NCBI GenBank assembly: GCA_027924585.1
Contig: BSBM01000068.1
Coordinates: forward strand, 10,936,001-11,000,000
Length of the DNA: 64,000 bases
DNA from: Larix kaempferi
Lineage: Eukaryota; Streptophyta; Pinopsida; Pinales; Pinaceae
Reading direction: 5' to 3'
Positions 12,831 through 22,541 of the stretch are shown here, piece by piece. The position numbers and the translations under genes were made by a program. Position 1 is the stretch's first letter. Every line of letters begins with the position of its first letter. The notes under the pieces are model-generated. The model had not been told where the DNA came from, made no database searches, and saw nothing but the letters and a program-made list of their open reading frames with translations.

Positions 12831-13222
12831 AATCCTATCACATTCAGAGCCTTAGTGGAACACAACCTAGCAAAGTTGAAAACGATCCACCTATAAACAT
12901 CCATTCTGCCATTTATGAAAGAAAGAACGGTGGTCACCCTCCCTTTTACCTTACCTTACACATTCAAAATATGCTCCTCCACAACTACATGTTGGATTCT
13001 AGAGCAGCTATGAATGTCATGCCCTTACATGTCATGAAGGAAATGGGATTGGAAGTGACTAGACCGTATGGAAATGTCTGTGGTATAGATTCTCGTCGAG
13101 TACAATCCTATGGTTTGATCAAGAACCTTAGAGTTGATCTTTTTGCATGTTTAGACATTTCTACCATGATGGATGTAGTAGTGATTGATTTTCCCCCCAG
13201 CATATGGAATGCTCTTATCTAG
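12798..13222 (+). pseudogene. Retropepsin-like protease domain (A element), inactive motif
   Basis: After a frameshift near 12797 this frame gives NDPPINIHSAIYERKNGG, then LHNYMLDSRAAMNVMP, then GLEVTRPYGNVCGID and MDVVVIDFPPS. The position expected to read D-S/T-G is DSR, so the catalytic triplet is mutated. The B copies have DSGA or DCGA here. The domain resembles the aspartic proteases of gypsy polyproteins, which cut Gag during particle maturation. The frame shifts back in a C run near 13193, after which AYGMLLSRKWAASLGG continues in the original frame. Confidence 0.75.
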
Positions 13223-14090
13223 AAAGTGGGCAGCTAGTTTAGGTGGATACCTTATGATGGATCTATCATATATCTGTGTTCCCAACTCTGATGGAGCTTT
13301 GATTAGGGTTAATAGAGAACCTTGCTATGACAAGCATTTAGAAACTTGTGATGAGGGGATTAAAAACATATATGGGGATGGATTGTTAAACAATGCCAAA
13401 ACTAATTTTGTTGAAAATGCAATTGAACTTTGGGAAAATGAGCAAATAGAAAACATGTTCATGGTAATGGAAGATTTCGACTCTTCTTTTGAAGAAGAGT
13501 AGATAGCTGAGCTTGCTAGAAGGATAAATTTGGATTTGCTTAGAAATGAGTTTGCTGAAGAAATCGATGAATTGAGAAGAAATGAAAATCAACCCCAGGT
13601 TCAAGAACAGAATAATGTATTAAATCAAGAACAAGTCATTGGAAATCAAACACTTGAACAAGTTGATGATGGTTTAGATAATATAAGAAGGGGTGAACGT
13701 TTTCCCAGATCAGTTATTGAATTCAATGCGCTTATTGACAATAATATATTAAGGCAGAATCAAGGTCTGGAACCCATCCTCCCATGGGAAAATCATTCCG
13801 AGCAAACAAATGTTGAAGAAAATAACATTGAGGATCCTGTTCCTGTAGTTGATGAGTTTGATGACATTAGGCATGGTGAGAGAATTCCTTTTACTGTTAG
13901 GGAATGGCTTGCCTTAACTGATCATAATAGAGAAAGGGAAATCCAAGGGCTTGCACCTATTTATCCTTGGGAAAACCGTCTTGCAATAGTTGTTGTGGTT
14001 CAAGCTAATGAGGAATCCGAGGTATCCCATTATTCTGATGTGGATGATTCCTTATCTTACTTATCCTCAGAAGATGGTAATTTAAGTTGA
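13185..14090 (+). pseudogene. Post-protease region (A element), acidic, unknown function
   Basis: After the protease come RKWAASLGGYLMMDLSYICV and a long acidic region. It contains two related motifs, NIRRGERFPRSVIEFNALID and DIRHGERIPFTVREWLALTD, each followed by a GLxPIxPWEN motif, so a block of about 60 residues is duplicated. The B copies show one such block (RGEYIPRMVHEWL, GLPHITPWEN). A stop at 13500-13502 interrupts it. In an autonomous gypsy, reverse transcriptase would be expected here. I do not recognise the domain. Confidence 0.55.
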
Positions 14091-14333
14091 ATTCACGATA
14101 ACTCTTTAAGTTGGGAAGAGGATGCCCTAATCAATGATGCACCTGAAGGAGATTTTAATTTAAACAATCTTGCTATTTTTCAAACTCCTTCAGATTCTCA
14201 AAACAATGTTTTATCTGCATATCCTCATGTCCTTGATTTTCTTCTACCACCTGAGTCATCTAGTCATCATAGTCATGATCTTTCTCACATTCCTAGTTCT
14301 TCGGCATCTTATCTTGAGTTAGTTTCGACCGCG

Positions 14334-14840
14334 TTGGAAAATATGCGCATTTCAGTTCCTTTAGGGGAAGGCTCTAGTCGTAATACTGTCATATCCCATG
14401 AGCCACCTCTCGTGGAAGAACATAGAGATTTATGGACTATAGGAGAAGTTGTCAAAAATGTTGTGTCTCCTCATGAGGATGAGACAAGTGAAAGAGTCCA
14501 AGAGACGAGAAGAGAGATTCGAGAAGTCCTTGTTGGTAGGATAGCCATTTCTATTGATGTTGGTCTACCTAGAGTCAATGTAGCCCCTCCTAGGAGGAAC
14601 TCTAACATTTTCACCCTACAACCGCAAAGCCTTATTGAAATCCACCCTATGCCTATACGGAACATTGGATTTTTTCCTAAGTCTATCAATAGGAATAGAT
14701 TTCCTAAAGGAAGTCAAGTTGTTATTCCAAACCATTTATTTCATATCAGATCTGGATATGCTAATGACCTTTGGGTTGTACCATTCATGGTAGAGCGGTA
14801 CTTTGGTGACATGTGTTTCTTGACTACTGGTAGTGGATGA
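14334..14840 (+). pseudogene. C-terminal domain of the A polyprotein, resembling an integrase tail
   Basis: This 168-residue frame continues from 13530 after one stop near 14088; the start at 14334 is a TTG and not real. It carries VLVGRIAISIDVGLPR, a proline-rich stretch, then KGSQVVIPNHLFHIRS, LWVVPFMVERY and the end LTTGSG. B-III reads GDRVIIPNDLF, WVGPLTVEQ and LTTGTG. The G-D-x-V, W-x-G-P order recalls the SH3-like GPY/F tail of gypsy integrases. That is a resemblance by eye; a chance match is possible. Confidence 0.5.
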
Positions 14841-15387
14841 AGTATATAACTTCCTATCAACCAAAGGGAGTTAAGGGATTATATCCCTCACCTCACGTAG
14901 TGGTCTTCTTTGCTTGTTGTGCCTTGCATAGTAGATTAGAGTAGGAAGGAACTGAATAAGCCTGCTTGGGCAGTAATTAGTATTTTCCGAAATTGAGTAT
15001 GGCACCTTTTTGTGTTTTTCCTAAGCTCACTTTTTGAAGCTCGTAGTGTAGTCCTGAGTACTTGCAATTTTCTTTTCCTGCACAATAAAAAAAAAAATTC
15101 AAGTTATGTTAGTATATTAGATTTATTTTCTGCATTTATATTTCATGCATTTCAGTTTCAATATTGTTGTTTAGTTGATATTTATGTATATACATGCATT
15201 GTTCTGACATCCGGTCTGTGAGTTTGGTATAGTTCTGGCCATTTTGCAGATAGCAGGTGATATGTTGGTAGCAGTTGCAGAGATAGAGTGTTGGATCGTG
15301 GATACGAGTAACAGAGGGCGAGGACGAGAGATTGTGAGGTTCTCAAGCGCTCTTTTCAGCAGATCACTTGTCCCAGCTGGAGCCAAA
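14841..15387 (+). other. 3' noncoding part of the A internal region
   Basis: No ORF is conserved here. The segment from 14949 is repeated at 2096-2537. It includes an A run near 15091-15100 and a purine-rich stretch around 15311-15340. The bases just before LTR-A2 (GGAGCCAAA) make a weak polypurine tract, unlike the clear one in element N. Confidence 0.55.
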
Positions 15388-17811
15388 TGTTACCACATCT
15401 ATAGTAGTCGGGCTACCATACACTATTTTTCAGATTCCAGTAAACTTTTCAGTGAGTTCCCTTACATTGAGATGCTGAGATGAGCATCTATTATGCATCA
15501 TGATTATATTATCGACAACAGTTTTGTTCCCCATGCCATGATCGAGTTTCAAGACACTCAGAGATATGACCGATGTAGCCATTTAGACATTTATAGAGAG
15601 CAGTCAATATTTCCCATAGTTATAGCAGCAGTTTCAGAGGACATATGTTGGTTTAGATTATGTGCATTCAGGTATATGACTCAGTAGGTATATTCTTGTG
15701 TTATGGTTATGTTGCTTTTATATTCATTCTTGTAGCATGTCTTAGCATTTAGTACCATCATTTGTCGATCATATAGATATGTGGACCTGGTTGTATCTTT
15801 ATATATATTATTTTGTCCCCACTCAGAATTAGAAGTTCATTATCCATACTGATTGGTTTTACCCTCCCTATGGAGAATAGAGGTGATCATTCCCACCATA
15901 CTTTGGCTTGCTAGTGTTGGTCTCATTATTCACTGTCTTCACCCATCCATTACCTACCAGTTTGTTGATTACCCTGACTTACTACTTGACTAGTGGCATG
16001 GAGGACTTCCCTCACTTTAGCCTATGTGTTGGATGAGCTTCCTTGTTTCTTATGTCTCGGCTCTGAGTTGGGGATAGAACTTACCTTCGGTGAGTTGGAT
16101 TGTAGTCCTAAATCATTCTAGTCGGTTTTCCCAATGTTTGGCACTGGTACAAAGTCCCCCTAGTCACTTAATATGTGTTGGATAAAACTGAAAGCTCATG
16201 CACTACTTATGGAAACTTATGTAAATTCACCCATGGAAATTGTAAACTCTAGAATGTGTTTCTTAACACACGTGAGTAAAGGGAAAGAGCAATGAAACGC
16301 TATAAATACTCCTTGAAGAGTATAAGAAAGTTCTAAAAAGAAATGGTTCTTAAACTCTATATCTAAATGATTGTTGACCTTATGTATATGTATGAACATG
16401 CCCTGGATGCAAGCTGCAATTAGTTGTGCTTCTTAGCACATCTGAGATCCGAAGGGTTATGTAGGCCAAAAAGGCCATAAAGTGAAATCAATGGATCCTA
16501 ATGAACTTGGATCATCTTTTATAAAAGTAGACATTATGCCCAAGTTGAATAAGCACTCTTTAAACAAATTACCCATCTATGAGACACTGTCATCCCTCGT
16601 GTTACTGCTTGTCCAGCATATGTTAGAGTGTGTATTCCCTTTCCATTTCCAAAGTGTCACAATGTCAAGTCAGTATTCATCCTTTAGCCTAACTCTTTAA
16701 TTTTTAGCCCTCAACCTTCACTAGCAAATTCATCACAACTATGAAGTGAGTATGGTCTTGAAAGTCTGGTCTGAGTAATAATAATAATTAAGGACCTTAC
16801 CTATTTGATTTTAGATCGCCAGTAAATGATTACTTCTTGTTATAATTATTACTTGAATGAATTGTAGAGCATGCTTTAACCTTTGGCACTTGTAGTAGTT
16901 TTGATGATAGCCTGAGTTATATTATTGGTCAGTTTGACCTGGTCAAACCTAGTTTGACCAAAGTCAAGCATAGGACATGAGGTGGACAGACCTCAGATGA
17001 TGCATAGATATGATATATGGTCTGGTATAGGTCACCAGGTGGTTCTATGCAGTGGTTTCAGGCTTATGATGATGATTTATGCTTTTCAGTGCTTTTACAT
17101 ATTATTATTATTTGGTCTGTCGGGTATGTTGGATATTTTATATGATCATGCAGAGATCTATATGGTGTATGAGTACACATCTTAGATGGATTTGGGCTCT
17201 CTTAGTCCAATGAGACAGTATGTTTTTAGTTCCGGGAAGTTACATTGATTTTTGGCCTCATTTAGGCATCCTAGTGCAGTTTTGGCCTATCAGATGGCTT
17301 GTCAAGGCAGAGGTTGGGCTTGAGTGGTTCACCTAGGGCATTGTGCATGGAGGGGGTGGTCCAGCCACTTGTTATTACCATATTAACCCCCTTCTAGAGA
17401 GCTTGGTGGGATCACCTTGACAGCTCAGGCACTCCAGGAGGCAGTTTGGGTAGTTTTACACTTCCCAAGGAAGATTAAAAATGGTAAAAATGGCTACTGA
17501 AGAATTCAATTTGGGCTACAGATGCAAAGAATTGGCATGGGATGATCTTTGATGATGAGTTAGATGTCTTCCACACCTTCTCTAGCAGTTTCAACTTTCA
17601 GTGGGGCCTACACTCATCACTCTGACATTTTTATATGGATTTCTGGAGCTTCCTAAGGCTCGCGACTTTTCCAGAGAGGCACGATTTGGTGCTTAGGTTA
17701 TTGTTTTGATGCTATTATGCCATGGGGATTGACCAAGGGTGCTAGATATTTCCTCTTGGACCCACCATGAGATAGATCTTATGTTTATTCATTGACATTT
17801 GGTGGGACCCC

Positions 17812-17816
17812 CTCTT
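17812..17816. repeat. Target-site duplication of element N (left copy)
   Basis: CTCTT here pairs with CTCTC at 24564-24568. The uninterrupted target in LTR-A1 (near 4969-4983) reads CCCCCTCTCTTAGGG, which supports this boundary. Confidence 0.65.
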
Positions 17817-18302
17817 TGTCATGTCCCAAATTTGGAATTGGGTCACAATGGCCTAATCACATTAGCCATATTCATTAGAGTTTGTAAAATTGATGTTAAG
17901 GGTCAAATAATTGCCGAGGAAAATGACTAGTTTCCTAAGTTTGGGGTGGAAGCTTTGGGATTTGGAATAAGGGGGATAATAAATTATGTTTAGACATTAG
18001 AAGGGTTCAAGTATTTAATAAATAGAGTGAATAAATAAATTCAAGAGAAATCCTAGGTGACAAATGGTTTTGGAGACATATGGAGGATGTGGGACCCACA
18101 CTAGCTTGATTTTTCATAATACATGGTATCTCTCTTTTGCAAATTCGAATTAATGGGAATGTGAACACTCTTGGGTGAGTTGGTAAGTCATAACACATGT
18201 CATTGAACATATTAGGTCGAATTGGGAAGGATTGGTAACCTCCATGGAAGATAAAGAGTCAAAGTGGAAGTTTGTGGACACTTGGGCTAGATTCCCTAGC
18301 CC

Positions 18303-18381
18303 CTATGACACCAATGATGGAGCATCTATGACAACTATGACAAATTGCAGACCTGGCCTCTGACATCTGACCACTATGACA
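18303..18381 (+). promoter_or_regulatory. ATGACA motif cluster in the N LTR
   Basis: ATGACA occurs at 18305, 18328, 18337 and 18376, with related TGACA at 18361, about 190-270 bp upstream of a TATA-like box. The right LTR has the same cluster at about 23033-23109. A related, denser cluster on the minus strand lies at 63796-63881, also upstream of a TATA-like box. This may be an LTR enhancer, judged by position only. Confidence 0.4.
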
Positions 18382-18570
18382 TGTTAGCCCCAAAAATAGG
18401 CTCAAAGAAGGCGAATTTGGGAGTTGGAGAAGCCAAAGAGACTCAAAATCGAATTTGGGAGAAGATGGAAGGTTGGAACTAGGAGACAAGTGGCAAATGT
18501 GGAATATTTCATAAATGGAAATCTATTGAATCTATTGAGAGGATTTCGACCCTTAGAAGGATAATGTTGG

Positions 18571-18579
18571 TTATAAAAT
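18571..18579 (+). promoter_or_regulatory. Putative TATA box, N left LTR
   Basis: TTATAAAAT lies in TTGGTTATAAAATGTAG and is conserved in the right LTR. If it is used, U3 is about 750 bp. Confidence 0.4.
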
Positions 18580-19830
18580 GTAGAAATGAAGTATGAGAAT
18601 GGATTTTGATCATTTGTAGAATTTGCAATTGCATTTGTGAAGAGGGAGAGCTAGTGGATGACTAGTTTCTTGCCAATTTCGAGGGTGAAAGATTCCCATC
18701 CAAATTAGCAATTGGAAAGGCCATTCAGACCTTTCATTTGGAGCTTTAATGGAGTCTTTATTTGCAAGTATAATCTACAGGGCAGCTCATGGTTTCTTCT
18801 ATTGCAGCTCGCTCCTTCAACCATTTCCAATTTTGATGGCATATTCTTGATCCTTGAGGGAGGGCGTTTTTGGTGAGCTATTGTACTCTTTGGGGGAGCT
18901 TCTAATGCCCCATTTATTTTGTAATATGAATTAAATAATCTGTTCTTCATCTCCAGAAAGTTTCAGGTCGAAATTCCAATTAGAAATGTATAAATCTCAT
19001 TTTTAATGGAAGAACAATGCCATTTCCCCACTACCTTGTTGTGAACCAATGTATTGATGATGATTTCGAATGAATGGATGATTATATGATGCATTTGTGA
19101 TTAATGGACTGCCATGGATGTATTTTACAAGTTTCATGTACTGTACTTGAGCATTTGAAGTATTTTTACTCAGTTTAATTGCATTGGGAGAAGAAATAGT
19201 GTCATTTCCTCAAGGGTTGAATTGGTGATTTTTGCAGTTGAATGAGAGAGGGTGAGAACAGTTGTAATAAACCATTAATGGTTCATATGAGACCTTAATA
19301 ACATACTTAACACATTACATACCTCTGTTCATAAATTTGAGTGGGTTTGGAGGCATTTGGGAAGCCATTTTCAGTACTTACCTTAGGGGGATTTGAACCC
19401 CAAATTACTAGTAAAATTGCATACTTGGCCCAGAATATTAAGAGAGTTTGCAGAGGTCTTTTGGTGGCCATATGTTACCCCTGAACATCATATTCAATTC
19501 CTAATATCATTCATACACCTTCCTTGAATATTTGAAGGCATTTGGAGTCAATTTGAGACCTAGAGACCAATACTAGTCAAAGAGAAATCACTAGTAAAGT
19601 TACCTACATTGACCAGAATTGAAAGAGTATTTGTAGAAGTGTTTTAAAGATACAAAGGCATCCCTGAAACACATATTTATGTTCTAATATCATTCATATA
19701 CCTTCTCAGAATATTTGGGATCATTTGGGGCAAATTTGGGACCTAGAGATCGAAACTAGTCAAAGGTCGAACCAAGGAAAAAAGTGGAAAATTGCAATTT
19801 TAATAAAATTCCTAACAAGGGACATTATAG

Positions 19831-19842
19831 TGGTATTAGAGC
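19831..19842 (+). promoter_or_regulatory. Primer-binding site of N (tRNA-iMet type)
   Basis: TGGTATTAGAGC differs at one base from the complement of the initiator tRNA-Met 3' end. It starts one base after the left LTR. Confidence 0.8.
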
Positions 19843-19895
19843 ATGGTCCTTGCACCTGTGTATTAGGTACATAAATTCAAGAATAATTGGCAGCC

Positions 19896-21743
19896 ATGTC
19901 TTACTATTATGATGAATCCTATGAGTACAATTCTTATGAGGAATATGCAGATGCTTATGAGCAATATGAAGCAGAATGTGAATGGTATGAGGAAGAGGTG
20001 CCATCATGCAACACTTCTTACAATTTCAAGAGAAATGAATATTATTCTTATGACTTTAAATCTAATGAATATGAGTGTGTCACACCAACCAAGGATAATT
20101 CTATGAGTGAGTTCCAAAGATGGAGAGCAAAATATAAAACCTTGCCCCAACAATATCAAAAATATCAAGAATATCTTGCTTTTAGCAAAAATACACAAAA
20201 TGCCATGTCTTTTGAGTACTATGCTGAACATGTTTTTGAAAATAGGCCCAAAAATGAAGATGTGGAGCTAGTGAAGAAAGGTTTATGCCCTTCTTGTAAA
20301 AACCCTTGGAGCGAGTATCATATATGTGTGCATGAAATGATGTCCTCCTTGAGGAGAGCTTTTGAGATTTATTCAAGAATAAATTCCAAATATATTGATC
20401 CTAAGGAAAACAAGGGGAAAAATGCATCATCTTTCTTTAAGGATCAAAAGGAAGAGACATCACAAGAGCATGAAGAAGATTCTATTGAAAATATGGAAGA
20501 TCATTTCGAGACACCTTCTAGCTTAGACATGAACCAAAGAGCATCTACTGATGGATGCTTAAACTATGAAGGAGTACCTACTGATGGGTGCTCACACCTC
20601 TATGTTGGTGACATAGATATCACTTTTGAAAGTGTTTCTACAAGTACAAGTTTCATTAAGCATGATAATGAAGACCTTGTAGCAGTTGAAGAAGAACCAA
20701 GATCAGCTTCCCCATCACCACTTGAGCTTCATGAAGTTGGTCCAAGCAAAATTGAAGAAGATGAGGAGGTTCATTTGCAAGAGCCTCATTTTCTTGAAGG
20801 GTCCTTAAAGATGAATGAAAATAAGATCCAAGAGTCCCTCAGCATTCTCCATGACACTCAAGCATTGGTGTCAAATTCTTGTTGGAGAGCTACTTCATTA
20901 GAGGAAACATCCTTCCTTGAAGACATGGAGAAGATCCAAAGAGCAATATGCCACATCAAATGTAATTTCATGTCTTTGCTTTTTGATAGAAACCATTTGT
21001 TTGAGCTTAATGAATTGTTACATGATGCATACTTGAAGAATAATGAGGATATTCATAAGCTCACAATTCAAAATAAGCAACTTCTTGAAAAGTTGCAAGA
21101 TACTTGTTTTTTCTCCTATGTTTTAGATTTTCAAATGGTAGTTTGTTTGGAGGATTCTCATGACATGGTGGATCACGAGAAATGTGAAAAATTGAATGTT
21201 CTTGATGTGTTTGAAGATGAAATTGAAGAGATCCAAACACTTGATGTGTTGGAAGAGGAATTTGAATTGCCTCTTGATGAAGGTTATGCAATTTTTAAAG
21301 AAGAGCATGATTCCTCTACATTGGAACCAAACTATGACAAAGAGTTCACACTTTTGAAGGAGCTACATGATACTACCCATATGGATCCTTCCCATGATGA
21401 AACTTCTGTACTTTTTGATCATTTGGGTGATTTGGTTCATTCTCCTACATCCTACAATTCCATGTTTTGCAACATTAGTCTCAATGAAGTATGGGTGAAA
21501 GGGTTCTTTTTTATGGTGCCACATGAGGAGTATGGAACTCCTAGATTTACTTTTTATGATGATATGGTTGGAGCACATTCTTATTCACATTTGCAGCAGC
21601 ATAATTTGTCACTTTATGATGATTCACATCTACATGGATGCACCTATGATATGGATTTGAGTCACTTGAAGACTCATGGTTTTTCTTGCTCAACATTGGG
21701 TTCATTTGATGTTAGAAACTTCATCCAACACTTGGGTGAATAG
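19896..21743 (+). CDS. Acidic internal protein of element N, unknown family
   Basis: I do not recognise this 615-residue protein. The ATG at 19896 (MSYYYDESYEY) is chosen because the longer frame begins with TTG. The first 60 residues are dominated by Tyr, Glu and Asp. Around residues 131-146 lies a Cys/His cluster, CPSC, seven residues, HICVH, a possible zinc site unlike the usual Gag CCHC knuckle. The middle is strongly acidic with leucine-rich helices (ELNELLHDAYLKNN, IQNKQLLEKLQ) that could be coiled coil. The end carries LHGCTYDMDLSHLKTHGFSC, which recurs in altered form in the next frame. Its position just after the primer site is where Gag would be expected, so a Gag-like structural role is possible but unproven. 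Confidence 0.7.
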   Translation: MSYYYDESYEYNSYEEYADAYEQYEAECEWYEEEVPSCNTSYNFKRNEYYSYDFKSNEYECVTPTKDNSMSEFQRWRAKYKTLPQQYQKYQEYLAFSKNTQNAMSFEYYAEHVFENRPKNEDVELVKKGLCPSCKNPWSEYHICVHEMMSSLRRAFEIYSRINSKYIDPKENKGKNASSFFKDQKEETSQEHEEDSIENMEDHFETPSSLDMNQRASTDGCLNYEGVPTDGCSHLYVGDIDITFESVSTSTSFIKHDNEDLVAVEEEPRSASPSPLELHEVGPSKIEEDEEVHLQEPHFLEGSLKMNENKIQESLSILHDTQALVSNSCWRATSLEETSFLEDMEKIQRAICHIKCNFMSLLFDRNHLFELNELLHDAYLKNNEDIHKLTIQNKQLLEKLQDTCFFSYVLDFQMVVCLEDSHDMVDHEKCEKLNVLDVFEDEIEEIQTLDVLEEEFELPLDEGYAIFKEEHDSSTLEPNYDKEFTLLKELHDTTHMDPSHDETSVLFDHLGDLVHSPTSYNSMFCNISLNEVWVKGFFFMVPHEEYGTPRFTFYDDMVGAHSYSHLQQHNLSLYDDSHLHGCTYDMDLSHLKTHGFSCSTLGSFDVRNFIQHLGE

Positions 21744-22353
21744 ATTTATGATGGGAGAACATTTTTGTTGGCAGCCACATACTTTGTTACATCTTTATGA
21801 TTCTCACATTCATGGATGTATGGGTGAGACTTCTTTGAGTCATTTGAAATCTCCTTGTTTTTTCTGCTCATTATTTGGTTCAGATTTTAGTGGAGATTCT
21901 TCATTCACTTCTTGGATGAAAGAATACATGGTTGAATATTTTGATGCATATCACATCCTTTTGGAGTATCATTATAGGACATGGGATCCTCACCTATGTC
22001 ATTGGATCAGATTTGATTGGTCACTTGAAGCTTGTATGCACTTGGAAAATTGTGGTCTACTTGCTTGGAGGTACAAGCACTTTTATGATTCTTTGATGAA
22101 GCACCTCCTTGATGTACATTTTCATTATGTAGTTATGTACTTTGATGATATATATTTTTTACTCATGATGTTTGGAAGAATGCATACAAGAAAATGGGAT
22201 CCAGGAATCATCTTATCTGATGGTATGGGTTGGAGAGCACTCTTCATTGTTGGGGTGCAATACAAGCAATGGGACCCTGGAATAATTTTTATCTCATTGG
22301 TTTCAATTTTTTTGGTGGAAAAAAGAAGTATGGGAGATGGATTTCCCACTTAA
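21744..22353 (+). pseudogene. C-terminal continuation of the N protein in another frame
   Basis: The frame opens upstream at about 21676 and overlaps the end of the 615-residue ORF. After the stop at 21743 it gives about 203 residues. It begins with IHGCMGETSLSHLKSPCFFC, a near copy of the end of the preceding ORF; the DNA repeat is about 21630-21715 against 21805-21895. Three Trp-Asp-Pro motifs follow (TWDPHL, KWDPGII, QWDPGII). The simplest reading is one longer protein broken by a +1 frameshift near 21720. Programmed frameshifting is an untested alternative. It has no known enzyme motif. Confidence 0.55.
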
Positions 22354-22527
22354 TAAAGTGATTTTTATCAAAGTAGTGCAGCAGCAAGCATGGTGGTTCC
22401 TCTCTAAAATATTCATGGGAAACTCAAAGACTCAAGGTTTGGCAATTCAATGGCAACTTCAAAGAATTATACAGAAAGCAGGTTCTTGAACACCCATGTT
22501 TGAAATTGCTTGAGGAAAAGCATTATT
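22354..22527 (+). other. Short 3' leader of element N before the polypurine tract
   Basis: No ORF or repeat was noticed between the last frame and the polypurine tract. Confidence 0.5.
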
Positions 22528-22540
22528 GGGAAGGGAGGAT
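22528..22540 (+). promoter_or_regulatory. Polypurine tract of element N
   Basis: GGGAAGGGAGGAT lies immediately before the right LTR and would prime plus-strand DNA synthesis. Confidence 0.8.
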
Positions 22541-22541
22541 T

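Larger units (their letters stand above)
11208..14840 (+). pseudogene. Gag-protease polyprotein of the A element, decayed
   Basis: One reading frame runs through most of this span and would encode about 1200 residues. It is broken by stops at about 11538, 12123, 13500 and 14088 and by two frameshifts. The first lies near 12797. The second is in a run of six C near 13193, so the protease lies in another frame between them. The order is a proline/serine-rich N-terminus, a retrotransposon Gag capsid-like domain, a charged linker, a retropepsin-like domain, an acidic region and a C-terminal domain ending in LTTGSG. Enzyme domains for reverse transcription and integration are absent. The true start codon is not clear; the frame is open upstream without an obvious ATG. 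The B elements encode the same protein. Confidence 0.85.
17817..19829 (+). repeat. Left (5') LTR of element N
   Basis: This 2013-bp LTR is paired with 22542-24563. The last two bases have decayed from CA to TA. From about 19330 it contains degenerate internal repeats built on 'TTTGAxGxCATTTGGxG' and 'CCTAATATCATTCATAxACCTTC', about 180 bp apart. An ATGACA cluster and a TATA-like box lie in the first 800 bp. Short minus-strand ORFs at 18007-18489 recur in the right LTR only because it is the same repeat. Confidence 0.85.
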
